A stretch of 64,000 nt of DNA from Alphaproteobacteria bacterium (GCA_016783965.1 JADHVO010000004.1:400086-464085); one strand, 5' to 3'; counted from the stretch's first letter, positions 54,219 through 63,169 are shown. Made by a program: numbers and translations. The notes: a model not told the origin generated them from the sequence alone.

Positions 54219-54258
54219 GCCGGTATGGCTAACGTCTCGTTAACGAGGGGACGCCGCC

Positions 54259-55188
54259 ATGGCCGCCGAAACCGCAGAACGCCATATCGTCTGGGAATCG
54301 CACGAGGGACCGTGCGTCGCGCATGCCAACGGACACGACATCATCCACTGCGAGATGTGCGGGTTCCGGCATGCGGTGCCGCTGCCGACGCCGGAATCGC
54401 TGACGCGCGAGTATGAGGAAAACTACTATTCCGCGGAGAAGCCGATGTTCCTCCAGCATGCGGGCGAGGACCAGGACTGGGCGGAACTGGCGCAGAACGA
54501 CCGGATCGAGTCGTTCGAGCGGATCCTTGGACCTGGACGGCGGCGGCTGCTGGACATCGGCTCGGGGCCGGGTTTCTTCCTGAAGACCGCAAAAAACCGG
54601 GGCTGGAACGTGACCGGCATCGAGCCGTCGCGCCAGGCGGCAGCGCATGCGCGCGGCATGGGATTGCAGATCGTCGAGGGTTTCTTCGGCGCGGAAATGG
54701 CCGAGGATCTGGGCCGGTTCGATGCGGTGAACCTGAACAATGTGCTGGAGCACCTGCCCGATCCGATCGCGATCCTGCGCGCGGCAGCAGGCGCGATCGC
54801 GCCGGGCGGCGTGATCTGCGTAAATGTACCCAATGACTTTTCACCGCTCCAGATCGCGGCGGCCGCGACGCGCGGCACCGGCGAATGGTGGCTCGCGCCG
54901 CCGCATCACCTGAACTATTTCGATTTCGCGTCGCTGGGCGGGCTGCTGGAGCGGCTGGGCTTCCGTGTGGCGGAGAAGACGACGAGCTTCCCCATCGAAG
55001 CGTTCCTGCTGATGGGCGACAATTATCGCGCCGATCCGCCGCTCGGCCGCGTGGTGCACGGCAAACGCAAGAAGTTCGACCTGGCGCTGGAAGCCGCAGG
55101 CTTGCGCGATGTGCGCCGCGCATTCTATCGCGCGCTGGCCGAGGCGGGGATCGGCCGCGAGGCGGTCGTGATCGCGGTCAAGGACTAG
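54259..55188 (+). CDS. Class I SAM-dependent methyltransferase 1
   Basis: 309 residues. A short N-terminal part with Cys and His (HDIIHCEMCGFRHAVPLPTP) resembles a half zinc-ribbon. The SAM-binding glycine motif is LLDIGSGPGFFLKTAKNRGW, with IEPS (acidic ribose-binding) and NLNNVLEHLPDPIAILRAAA (motif IV). It ends LAEAGIGREAVVIAVKD. It is the first gene of the plus-strand glycan operon; the target is likely a sugar or a protein, not known. Confidence 0.87.
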   Translation: MAAETAERHIVWESHEGPCVAHANGHDIIHCEMCGFRHAVPLPTPESLTREYEENYYSAEKPMFLQHAGEDQDWAELAQNDRIESFERILGPGRRRLLDIGSGPGFFLKTAKNRGWNVTGIEPSRQAAAHARGMGLQIVEGFFGAEMAEDLGRFDAVNLNNVLEHLPDPIAILRAAAGAIAPGGVICVNVPNDFSPLQIAAAATRGTGEWWLAPPHHLNYFDFASLGGLLERLGFRVAEKTTSFPIEAFLLMGDNYRADPPLGRVVHGKRKKFDLALEAAGLRDVRRAFYRALAEAGIGREAVVIAVKD

Positions 55189-55192
55189 AAGA

Positions 55193-56023
55193 TTGGCCTT
55201 GAACACCAAGCCATTTTTCATCGTCTCGAGCGGGCGGTCCGGCACCGCGATGCTGCACAAGGCGTTGTCGGCCAATACCGATATCGAGATGCACCACGAA
55301 TATGCGGTGCAGATCACCCAGCCGACAGCGGTTCGGAGCTATCTCGGTCTGATCAATCGCCAGAAATGCCTGCAAATCCTGGACGAAACCTATGCGGCGG
55401 CGGTTCGGTATTCGGATCACGCGCATTGGGGGGACTCGTCCAACAAGCTGTCGTGGATCATCCCGGAGCTGGCAGAGCTTCTGCCCGAAGCGAAGTTCGT
55501 GCATCTGGTGCGCGACGGGCGGAAGGTGGCGGGATCGTATTTCCGCAAGCTGGGCGACGAGTGCTACGACGACCGCTCCAACGCGGCGATGCAGGCGCAT
55601 TACGACGGCAAGGCGGGCGCCCCGCCGCCCGAGAAGAAATACTGGTGGCCGGTGCCGCGGCGCGGCGATCCGGCCGCCGAGGCGTTTCGCGGCTTCAACC
55701 AGTTTCAGCGCATTTCCTGGCACTGGGCGGAGATCAACCGCGTGATCCTGGGCGAACTGGCCAAGCTGCCAACGGCACGAACGCTGTTCACGACGCTCGA
55801 AGCACTATCGTCTTCACCCGATGCGGTGGAGGGGCTTTATGATTTTCTTAACCTTCCCTATTGCGATGAAGCGTTCGACGTCTTCGCGCGGCCACACAAC
55901 GTGAACAAGCCCGAAGACCGCCTGCTCGACGCGAATGAGCGGAAGCAGTTCGATGCGATCGCGCATGACGTTATGACGACACTCGGCTACGGCGACGCCG
56001 ACGAGTATCTAGTGAAATATTAA
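55193..56023 (+). CDS. Sulfotransferase family protein
   Basis: 276 residues from TTG 55193 (TTG 55199 possible), four bases after the methyltransferase. The PAPS 5'-phosphosulfate loop is FFIVSSGRSGTAMLHKALSA, the 3'-phosphate binding motif is FVHLVRDGRKVAGSYFRKLG, and the C-terminal part shows DFLNLPYCDEAFDVFARPHN. It would transfer sulfate from PAPS onto a hydroxyl of a sugar or protein. A sulfotransferase inside a flagellin-glycan region is unusual. Confidence 0.85.
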   Translation: MALNTKPFFIVSSGRSGTAMLHKALSANTDIEMHHEYAVQITQPTAVRSYLGLINRQKCLQILDETYAAAVRYSDHAHWGDSSNKLSWIIPELAELLPEAKFVHLVRDGRKVAGSYFRKLGDECYDDRSNAAMQAHYDGKAGAPPPEKKYWWPVPRRGDPAAEAFRGFNQFQRISWHWAEINRVILGELAKLPTARTLFTTLEALSSSPDAVEGLYDFLNLPYCDEAFDVFARPHNVNKPEDRLLDANERKQFDAIAHDVMTTLGYGDADEYLVKY

Positions 56024-56039
56024 CCAAGATACGCCGAAG

Positions 56040-57242
56040 ATGGTTACCAGAACCTTCTGGGGCCATTCCGTGAGCGACGACGTCTGCGATCTTTGTCAGC
56101 GCCCAGCACTCGAGCCGATCTACAAGCCCGAGCGTTCCACGCGCGGACTGACCGTCCATCTGTGCGGCGTGTGCGGGTTGCTGCAGAGTCTGCCGCGCAT
56201 CGATCGCGCGACTCGCGCGCCGGCGGCGGTTTCAGGCGGCGCCGACTGGGGCAACGTTCGCTATGGCAAAGGCTTCCGCACCCAGATCGCAGTGGATGCG
56301 CTCAATCGCTACACCGATTTCGGCTCGGATTTCACGCTGCTGGACGTTGGTTCGAACCGCGGCAGCTTCGCGCGTTCGTTTCTCCACCGCGCGCCGAACG
56401 CGCATCTGGTCGCCGTAGAGCCGGACGAGCGTGTCGCCGCGTCGGTTGCCGGCATGCCGCGCACGCAGCTGATCCAGGAGCGCATCGAGAACGTGGCGCT
56501 GGAGACGCGCCGCTTCGATGCCATCCACTCCTGCCACACGATCGAACATCTGATCCATCCGGCACACACGCTCGCCGACCATCACCGCGCACTGAGGGAC
56601 GGCGGCATCCTTGTTCTTGACGCGCCGAATACCGCGCTGCTGGCGAGCGACGACATCGTCGAGGAATGGTTCATCGACAAGCATCTCTATCATTTCAGCG
56701 AGCGCACGCTGACACGGATGATTGAAGCGGCGGGCTTCACGATCCTCGAGCGGCCCGATCCGAAGGACAAGAGCAACCTGTTCTTCGCCTGCAAGAAGAA
56801 CGGTCACAAGCCGGTCAATGGCGGCCTCGATCTTCTCGAGGTCGAGTATGCGCAGGATCTGATCGCGGCGTATTCCGCGAACCGCGCGCGCAACCTGATG
56901 GCGCTGACGTCTGTCGCATCCGAGCTGCTGCGTCTGGCGCCGCGGCGCGTGGCGGTGTGGGGCGCGGGCCGGCTGTTCGACAGCCTGGTCACCTACGGAA
57001 AGCTGCCGACAGGGGCGCTGACCCTTCTGATCGACAAGCACCTGAAGGCGCACGTCACGGAACGGCATGGCTTCGCGCTGACCGGCCCGGAGTCGCTGGC
57101 GGAAGCCAATCCCGGCGTGGTCGTGGTGATGTCGCGCGATTTCGCGAGCGAGATCGCGGCCGAGGTGAACAGGCTGACGCCCGGTGCCGAAGTCATTCTG
57201 TATTCCGATCTGATGAGCCGCGCGCGGCGTATCGCGGCATAA
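56040..57242 (+). CDS. C-methyltransferase with zinc-binding N-terminus and Methyltransf_14-like C-terminus
   Basis: 400 residues. The N-terminal zinc-binding part is DVCDLCQRPALEPIYKPERS then VHLCGVCGLLQSLPRI; the SAM motif is LLDVGSNRGSFARSFLHRAP; motif IV is FDAIHSCHTIEHLIHPAHTL; and the last ~120 residues (RVAVWGAGRLFDSLVTYGKL, VVVVMSRDFASEIAAEVNRL) are the C-terminal domain of sugar C-methyltransferases such as TylC3 relatives. ATG 56040 was kept; GTG 56070 is possible. It suggests branched-chain sugar methylation. Confidence 0.82.
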   Translation: MVTRTFWGHSVSDDVCDLCQRPALEPIYKPERSTRGLTVHLCGVCGLLQSLPRIDRATRAPAAVSGGADWGNVRYGKGFRTQIAVDALNRYTDFGSDFTLLDVGSNRGSFARSFLHRAPNAHLVAVEPDERVAASVAGMPRTQLIQERIENVALETRRFDAIHSCHTIEHLIHPAHTLADHHRALRDGGILVLDAPNTALLASDDIVEEWFIDKHLYHFSERTLTRMIEAAGFTILERPDPKDKSNLFFACKKNGHKPVNGGLDLLEVEYAQDLIAAYSANRARNLMALTSVASELLRLAPRRVAVWGAGRLFDSLVTYGKLPTGALTLLIDKHLKAHVTERHGFALTGPESLAEANPGVVVVMSRDFASEIAAEVNRLTPGAEVILYSDLMSRARRIAA

Positions 57243-57251
57243 GGGGCATTC

Positions 57252-58154
57252 ATGGCATCGACAATGCGGTCCGTCATCGAGGAGGCGCCACCGCCGGCGG
57301 CACAGGACCTCGAGAAACAGTTGGCGCTGGCCGCGAACTTCACGCGCAAGCACGCGATCGCGTCGATCTATCACGCCGGTTCGGGCCATCCGGGCGGAGC
57401 GCTGTCCTGCGCCGACCTTCTCGCGTGCCTGTTTGGGGCTGAGCTGAATTTCTGGCCGAACGCGATCGACGAGCCTCACCGCGATCGTTTCGTACTGTCG
57501 AAGGGCCATGCAGCGCCGGCGCTGTACGCGGTCGCGGCGCACTACGGCTTCTGCGACGCCAAAGCGGCGCTGTCGCTGCGCAAGCTGAACAGCAAATTCC
57601 AGGGCCATCCGCATGTTCTCGATCTTCCCTGGGTCGAGACGAGCACCGGTTCGCTGGGCCAGGGCTTCTCGGTCGCGCTGGGCATGGCGATGGGGCTGAA
57701 GCTCCAGCAGAGCAAGGCGCGCGTCTACGCCATGCTGGGCGACGGCGAGTTGCAGGAGGGCGAGGTGTGGGAGGCCGCGATGTGCGCAGCGCATCACCGC
57801 CTCGACAATCTGTGCGTCGTGATCGACTACAACAAGCTGCAGTCGGACAACCTGAACAGCGCGATCATGCGGCTGGAGCCGCTGGCCGCGAAATGGCGCG
57901 CCTTCGACTGGGCAATCGCCGAGATCGATGGCCATGACATCCCCGAGATCCTGCGCACCTTCCGCCGCGCCGGCGCCACGCATGGCCGCCCGAGCGTGGT
58001 CATCGCCAACACGGTGAAGGGCAAGGGCGTCAAGTACATGGAAAACATACCGACCTGGCACGGCAGCGTGAAGCTGAGCCGCGAGCAGGCAGAGGACGCG
58101 CTGCGGCAGCTTGGCGCGCGTGGCGATGAAATCGCGGAGCTGCTCAATGTCTAA
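57252..58154 (+). CDS. Transketolase, N-terminal (TPP pyrophosphate) subunit
   Basis: 300 residues. The TPP-binding signature is visible: KHAIASIYHAGSGHPGGALS near the start, ETSTGSLGQGFSVALGMAMG, then GDGELQEGEVWEAAMCAAHH followed by NKLQSD (GDG-X~26-N motif). It corresponds to the first half of transketolase and needs the second subunit encoded next, with an eight-base overlap. Split transketolases occur in archaea and in secondary-sugar clusters; they transfer two-carbon ketol units. Confidence 0.93.
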   Translation: MASTMRSVIEEAPPPAAQDLEKQLALAANFTRKHAIASIYHAGSGHPGGALSCADLLACLFGAELNFWPNAIDEPHRDRFVLSKGHAAPALYAVAAHYGFCDAKAALSLRKLNSKFQGHPHVLDLPWVETSTGSLGQGFSVALGMAMGLKLQQSKARVYAMLGDGELQEGEVWEAAMCAAHHRLDNLCVVIDYNKLQSDNLNSAIMRLEPLAAKWRAFDWAIAEIDGHDIPEILRTFRRAGATHGRPSVVIANTVKGKGVKYMENIPTWHGSVKLSREQAEDALRQLGARGDEIAELLNV

Positions 58155-59121
58155 TCCGGCCTTGATCGCCAACAGCGACTCGCTGCGCGAGGCGTTCGGC
58201 AAAACGCTGTCGTCGCTGGGTGATGAGTTTCCCAACGTGGTGGTGCTGGACGCGGATATCGCAGGCGGCACCGGCGTGCATCACTTCCGCAAGTCGCATC
58301 CCGAACGGATGCTGCAGTTCGGCATCGCCGAGCAGAACATGATGGCGGCGGCCGGCGGCCTGGCGGCGACGGGACTGATCCCGATCGTGACCACCTTCGC
58401 GGTGTTCTGCCTGCGCGCCGTCGAGCAGGCGCGGCTGTCGATCGCTTATACGCGCCGCAATGCGAAGATCGTGGCGAGCCATCCGGGGCTGGACGTGGGT
58501 CCGGACGGCGGTTCGGCGCAGGCGCTGGAAGACCTGGCGGCGTTCCGCGCCATCCCCGGCATGACGGTGATCTCGCCGGCCGATCCGGCGGAGATGAGCC
58601 AAGCCACGCGCGCGATCCTGGAGTTCGAGGGGCCGGTGTACATGCGCACGGGCCGCAGCCCGTCGCGCCGCATCTTCGGCGACGACCATGTGTTCGAGAT
58701 CGGCAAAGGCCAGATCGTCCGCGACGGCATGGATGTGACCATCGTGGCGTGCGGCGTGGAAGTGGCGCGGGCGCTGGATGCGGCGGACCTTCTGGCGGAG
58801 GAGAAGATCTCGGCGCGGGTGGTGAACATGGCGACCATCAAGCCGATCGACGATGCCCTACTGGCGAAGTGCGCGGCGGAAACCGGATGCTTCGTGACGG
58901 CGGAAGACCACAACATCCATGGCGGGCTGGGGAGCGCGGTGGCGGAGTCGCTGGCGCAATCGACGCCCTGCCCGATCGAGTTCGTCGGCGTGCGCGACCA
59001 GTTTGGTGCATCAGGCGAGCCGGAGGAGCTGGCGCAGCACTACGGACTGACGGCGCCCTTCATCGCGCAGGCGGCACGCGACGCGATCGCGCGCAAAAAG
59101 AAGTCGCGCAAGAAAGGCTGA
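58147..59121 (+). CDS. Transketolase, C-terminal (pyrimidine-binding) subunit
   Basis: 324 residues. It begins DSLREAFGKTLSSLGDEFPN with the catalytic Glu in [20 protein letters not shown], later GRSPSRRIFGD and ARVVNMATIKPIDDALLAKC, as in DXS/transketolase-type second halves. It pairs with the upstream subunit to build the active site at the dimer interface. The start lies inside the end of the preceding gene. Substrates are not readable; the operon suggests a sugar phosphate or nucleotide sugar. Confidence 0.93.
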   Translation: MSNPALIANSDSLREAFGKTLSSLGDEFPNVVVLDADIAGGTGVHHFRKSHPERMLQFGIAEQNMMAAAGGLAATGLIPIVTTFAVFCLRAVEQARLSIAYTRRNAKIVASHPGLDVGPDGGSAQALEDLAAFRAIPGMTVISPADPAEMSQATRAILEFEGPVYMRTGRSPSRRIFGDDHVFEIGKGQIVRDGMDVTIVACGVEVARALDAADLLAEEKISARVVNMATIKPIDDALLAKCAAETGCFVTAEDHNIHGGLGSAVAESLAQSTPCPIEFVGVRDQFGASGEPEELAQHYGLTAPFIAQAARDAIARKKKSRKKG

Positions 59122-59124
59122 CGC

Positions 59125-59877
59125 ATGAGCCGCTTTTCGCTGGCGGGCAAGACCGCAGTGGTGACCGGCGGGAGCCGCGGCATCGGCCGCGCCATCGCGA
59201 TCGGTCTGGCGGAAGCGGGCGCGGACGTGGTGTTCACCTATCGTGCGCAGGTCGCGGAAGCGGAGGACGTCGGCAACCAGATCGTCGACATGGGCCGGCG
59301 CGCGCTGGCGCTGCACATGGACGTGACCAGCCGCGCCAGCGTCGAGAGGGCGGCGGAGGATGCGAAGAAGCTGGGGCCGATCTCGATCCTGGTAAACAAT
59401 GCCGGCATCAACAAACCGACCGATTTCGACCAGGTGACGGATGCCGACTGGGACAACATCCTTGCCACCAACCTGAAAGGTCCCTTCGTTTGCGCGCAGG
59501 TGTTCCTTCCGCTTCTGGCAGCCGCAGGCGGCGGGTCGATCGTGCACATCGGCTCGGTCAGCGGGCAGTATGGCGGGCCACGCACGGCGCATTATGCAGC
59601 GTCGAAGGCCGGTTTGATTTCCCTGGCGCAGGTAATTGCACGGTTCGGAGCCCAATACGGCGTTCGGTCGAACACCGTCGCGGCGGGGCTGATCGCGTCC
59701 GACATGGCTGCGGCGGGCATGGCCGCCGCGTCGGTGCAGAAGGCGGCGGAGGGCATCATCCTGAAGCGCATGGGCACCACGCGTGAAGTCGCCGATGCGG
59801 TCGTGTTCCTGGCATCGGATGCGTCGAGCTACATCACTGCGCAGACCCTCAACGTGAACGGCGGGTTGTATTTCTGA
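59125..59877 (+). CDS. SDR family oxidoreductase (FabG-like)
   Basis: 250 residues. The NAD(P)-binding motif is VVTGGSRGIGRAIAIGLAEA, the strand motif is ILVNNAGINKPTDFDQVTDA, the catalytic Ser lies in IVHIGSVSGQYGG and the YxxxK in AHYAASKAGLISLAQVIARF. The C-terminus TAQTLNVNGGLYF is typical of FabG-like enzymes. It would reduce or oxidise a keto group, possibly the product of the transketolase. Stop and the next start overlap (TGATG). Confidence 0.93.
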   Translation: MSRFSLAGKTAVVTGGSRGIGRAIAIGLAEAGADVVFTYRAQVAEAEDVGNQIVDMGRRALALHMDVTSRASVERAAEDAKKLGPISILVNNAGINKPTDFDQVTDADWDNILATNLKGPFVCAQVFLPLLAAAGGGSIVHIGSVSGQYGGPRTAHYAASKAGLISLAQVIARFGAQYGVRSNTVAAGLIASDMAAAGMAAASVQKAAEGIILKRMGTTREVADAVVFLASDASSYITAQTLNVNGGLYF

Positions 59878-61100
59878 TGGATAGTCGCAAGACGCTTCTC
59901 ATCGTCTCCGGCGGAGTCGAAGCGGCGGATGCCGCCAAACGCGCCAAGGAGATGGGGCTTTACGTCGTGGTCAGCGACCGCGATCCGGAAGCGCCGGGCT
60001 TTGCGTTTGCAGATTCCTGCCTGCTCGCCGACGTATATGGCGCGGCGGAAACGGCGGCGGCGGCGGAACGGTTCAGCCGGAAGATCCGGAAAATCAACGG
60101 CGTGATCTGCGTCGCGGCGGATGCGCCGGTGACGGCGGCGCTGGTGGCGCAGAGGCTTGGCTTGCCTGGCATCTCGGTCGAGAGCGCGGAGCTGGCGTGC
60201 GACAAGCTGGCGATGAAGCGGCGCTTCGCCGAGCGGGGCGTGCCGGTGCCGTGGTTCGACCAGGTACGCACCGTGCAGGAATTGCAGCGCATCGCGGTTG
60301 AACGCGGCAGCAACCTGGTGATCAAGCCGGTGGATTCGCGCGGGAGCCGCGGCGTGCAGCGGGTGGCGCAGGTCGCGGACCTGGGCAAAGCGTTTGCCTT
60401 CGCGAAGTCGCATTCGCCGACCGAGCGTGTGATGGTCGAGCAGTATCTCGACGGGCCGCAGATCTCGACCGAGTCGGTCGTGGTGAACGGAGAATGCTTC
60501 ACACCGGGCTTTTCCGACCGCAATTACGAATATCTCGAGCGCTATGCGCCGTTCTTCATCGAAAACGGCGGCGATCTGCCGAGCCATCTGCCGCCGGAAT
60601 TGCAGCAGAAGGTGAAGGACGTGGTGGCGAAGGCGGCCGCCGCGCTGGGCGTGACCAACGGTACCGTCAAGGGCGACATCGTCGTGCACAATGGCGAGGC
60701 CCATGTCATCGAGTTGGCCGCGCGGCTGTCGGGCGGGTTCTTCTGCACGCGCGAAATCCCGCTGAACACGGGCGTGGACTTCATCGCCGCGGCGATCCGC
60801 GTGGCACTGGGCGAAGCCGTGCCGGCGAAAGAACTGACACCGAAGCAACTGGTGCCGGTGATCCAGCGCTATGCGTTTCCGAAGGCCGGGCGTGTGGTTT
60901 CGGTCGCCGGCGCGGAAGAGGCGCGCAGGATCGCGGGCGTGGACGAGGTGATCGTGACCGCCAAGCCGGGCGACATCATCCCGGCAGCGGGCGACAAGCG
61001 GCCGTCCGCAGCGATGGTGCTCGCCAGCGGGCCGTCGCGCGAGGCGGCGTTGAAGGCGGCGAACGACGCGCTCGCCTGCCTGAAAATCGTAACGCAATGA
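59877..61100 (+). CDS. ATP-grasp family ligase
   Basis: 407 residues. The pre-ATP-grasp Rossmann part starts TLLIVSGGVEAADAAKRAKE; the ATP-grasp core has LVIKPVDSRGSRGVQRVAQV, MVEQYLDGPQISTESVVVNG and HVIELAARLSGGFFCTREIP, the last with the metal-binding Glu. The C-terminus is PurK/carboxylate-amine-ligase-like. It joins a carboxylate to an amine or related nucleophile with ATP. In this context it may add an amino acid to a sugar acid (inference). Its stop overlaps the GH57 start (ATGA). Confidence 0.88.
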   Translation: MDSRKTLLIVSGGVEAADAAKRAKEMGLYVVVSDRDPEAPGFAFADSCLLADVYGAAETAAAAERFSRKIRKINGVICVAADAPVTAALVAQRLGLPGISVESAELACDKLAMKRRFAERGVPVPWFDQVRTVQELQRIAVERGSNLVIKPVDSRGSRGVQRVAQVADLGKAFAFAKSHSPTERVMVEQYLDGPQISTESVVVNGECFTPGFSDRNYEYLERYAPFFIENGGDLPSHLPPELQQKVKDVVAKAAAALGVTNGTVKGDIVVHNGEAHVIELAARLSGGFFCTREIPLNTGVDFIAAAIRVALGEAVPAKELTPKQLVPVIQRYAFPKAGRVVSVAGAEEARRIAGVDEVIVTAKPGDIIPAAGDKRPSAAMVLASGPSREAALKAANDALACLKIVTQ

Positions 61101-63058
61101 ACGCGCCGCTGACCGAACGCGACCTGTTAGCGACGGCGGGGACGTTACAGATATATGCGCTGTTCCACTTGAACCTGGCGTTCTCTTCCATCGAAGAAGA
61201 GCAGCGGGCGACGGTGATCGAGAAATGCTACTGGCCGCTTCTCAGGCTCGCGGAGCGGTTCGGGCCGATCGGGATCGAGGCGACCGCCCATACGCTGGGA
61301 GAGATCGCTTCGCGGGACCCGGAATGGATCGGGCGCGCGCGAACATTGCTGGAGCGCGGGCGGATCGAGCTGATCGGCTCAGGATATTCGCAGATGATCG
61401 GGCCGCTGGTGCCGGCGAAGGTCACCGAGGCGAATCTGAGGATCGGCAATGACCTGTATCAGCGCCTGCTGGGCGCGGCGCCGCAGATCGCACTAGTGAA
61501 TGAGCAGGCCTATTCGGCCGGGCTGGTCGGGCTCTATCTCGACGCGGGTTATCGGGCGCTGGCGATGGATTGGGACAATCCCGGCGCGGCGCATCCGCAG
61601 TGGACGGGCGAAACGCGCTATCTCCCGCAGCGCGCGCTGGGTGCGGACGGACGGTCGATCGGCCTCGTATGGACGAACACGGTAGCGTTCCAGAAGATGC
61701 AGCGCTTCGTGCATCGCGACATCGAGATCGATCCGTACCTGGAATATGTGCGCGGGCATCGCGCGGTTCAGCGGCGGGCGCTGTGCGTGTATGCCAGCGA
61801 TGCCGAGATCTTCGATTACCGCCCGGGACGCTACAAGACCGAAGAAAAGTGCACGGGCGATGAGTGGATGCGCATGGAAGAGGTCTTCGAACGCCTGACC
61901 GCCGAGTTCGAGATGGTTGCGCCGTCGGATGTGCTGAAGCTGCACGACGCGAAGGATGCCGGACAGACGCTGCGGCTGGAGACGGCGGCGATGCCGATCC
62001 CGGTCAAGAAGCAGCGCAAGTACAACCTGGCGCGCTGGGCCGTGACGGGGCGCGACGATCTGGGCGTGAACGCGGCGTGCGAGCGCATTTATCGCGGCAT
62101 GTGTGCCGGCAAGGCGACGGCAGCGGACTGGAAGGAATTGTGCTGGCTGTGGGCAAGCGATTTCCGCACACACGTGACCGAGAAACGCTGGGCGAAATTC
62201 ACCGCGCGGCTGGCCTCGGCGGAGGCGACGTGGAGCGCGGCGCCCTCGCCTGCTCCGGTTGCGTCCGGCGATGCGGTCGAGAGCCGGCATATCGATGTTG
62301 CGACTCCGTTCGTCGCGGCCCGGCTGGACCGGCGGCGCGGGCTTGCGCTGAGCACGGTACAGTTCGCGAAACATGCGACGCCGGTGCTCGGCGGCCTAAA
62401 CCATGGACACTTCGACGACATCGCGTTGCAGGCAGACTGGTACACCGGCGACTGCGTGTTCGAGGCGCCGGGCGAGCACAAGGTCACTGATCTGGAGTGG
62501 GCCACGACGCGGCTGTGGACCGACGCGAATGGCGACGTCTGCGTCAGCGGGACGATCGCGACACCGAAAGGGCCGATCGAGAAGACGCTGCGGTTCTCAG
62601 CACACGAACCGCGTATCGATTTCGACCTGACATTCCATTGGGCAGACTGGGGCAAGGGCTCGCTGCGGCTTGGGCATGTGACGCTGCTGGGCGATGCGTT
62701 CGATGCGGCACGGCTGTCGCTGACCACCCATAATGGCGGCGCCGTGGCGGAGCGTTTCGACTTGGCCGGCCAGACCGTCGAGCACGGGGCGCCCGTGTCG
62801 TTCCTGGTGTCGTCGTCGCACGGCCTGGGCATGACCGAAGGCTGGGCGGAGATCGGTGATGAGCACACACGCGTGCGCATCGAAGTGGATCGCGAAACCG
62901 CCTGTTTGCTGGGCCTGCTCACCCATCGGATCAGCGGCGGCAAGGTATTCTGCCAGCTGATGCTGTCGGCGCTGGAGCTGGACGATACGCGCAGGCCCTG
63001 CGCCTATCGCAGCGGACCGCGCCGTTTCCGCTTTTCGCTGATCGGCGTGGCAGCGTAG
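61097..63058 (+). CDS. Glycoside hydrolase family 57-like protein
   Basis: 653 residues from ATG 61097. The N-terminal (beta/alpha) barrel starts LQIYALFHLNLAFSSIEEEQ, then IEATAHTLGEIASRDPEWIG, and the nucleophile region is IALVNEQAYSAGLVGLYLDA with a likely catalytic Glu. MDWDNPGAAHP and YASDAEIFDYRPGRY are in the usual middle positions. The C-terminal ~280 residues are beta-rich and not assigned. GH57 enzymes act on alpha-glycosidic bonds; here the glycan is unknown. It is the last gene of the eight-gene operon. Confidence 0.78.
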   Translation: MNAPLTERDLLATAGTLQIYALFHLNLAFSSIEEEQRATVIEKCYWPLLRLAERFGPIGIEATAHTLGEIASRDPEWIGRARTLLERGRIELIGSGYSQMIGPLVPAKVTEANLRIGNDLYQRLLGAAPQIALVNEQAYSAGLVGLYLDAGYRALAMDWDNPGAAHPQWTGETRYLPQRALGADGRSIGLVWTNTVAFQKMQRFVHRDIEIDPYLEYVRGHRAVQRRALCVYASDAEIFDYRPGRYKTEEKCTGDEWMRMEEVFERLTAEFEMVAPSDVLKLHDAKDAGQTLRLETAAMPIPVKKQRKYNLARWAVTGRDDLGVNAACERIYRGMCAGKATAADWKELCWLWASDFRTHVTEKRWAKFTARLASAEATWSAAPSPAPVASGDAVESRHIDVATPFVAARLDRRRGLALSTVQFAKHATPVLGGLNHGHFDDIALQADWYTGDCVFEAPGEHKVTDLEWATTRLWTDANGDVCVSGTIATPKGPIEKTLRFSAHEPRIDFDLTFHWADWGKGSLRLGHVTLLGDAFDAARLSLTTHNGGAVAERFDLAGQTVEHGAPVSFLVSSSHGLGMTEGWAEIGDEHTRVRIEVDRETACLLGLLTHRISGGKVFCQLMLSALELDDTRRPCAYRSGPRRFRFSLIGVAA

Positions 63059-63169
63059 AAGCGAAGCGGCCGGCGCCTTCCGACACCGGCCACTCCTTAA
63101 CCCACCAAGAATCTACCCAAAGCCCTGGGACCGAAGGCGTATCTCGCCGTCTCTTCGAACCCCGAAGGA

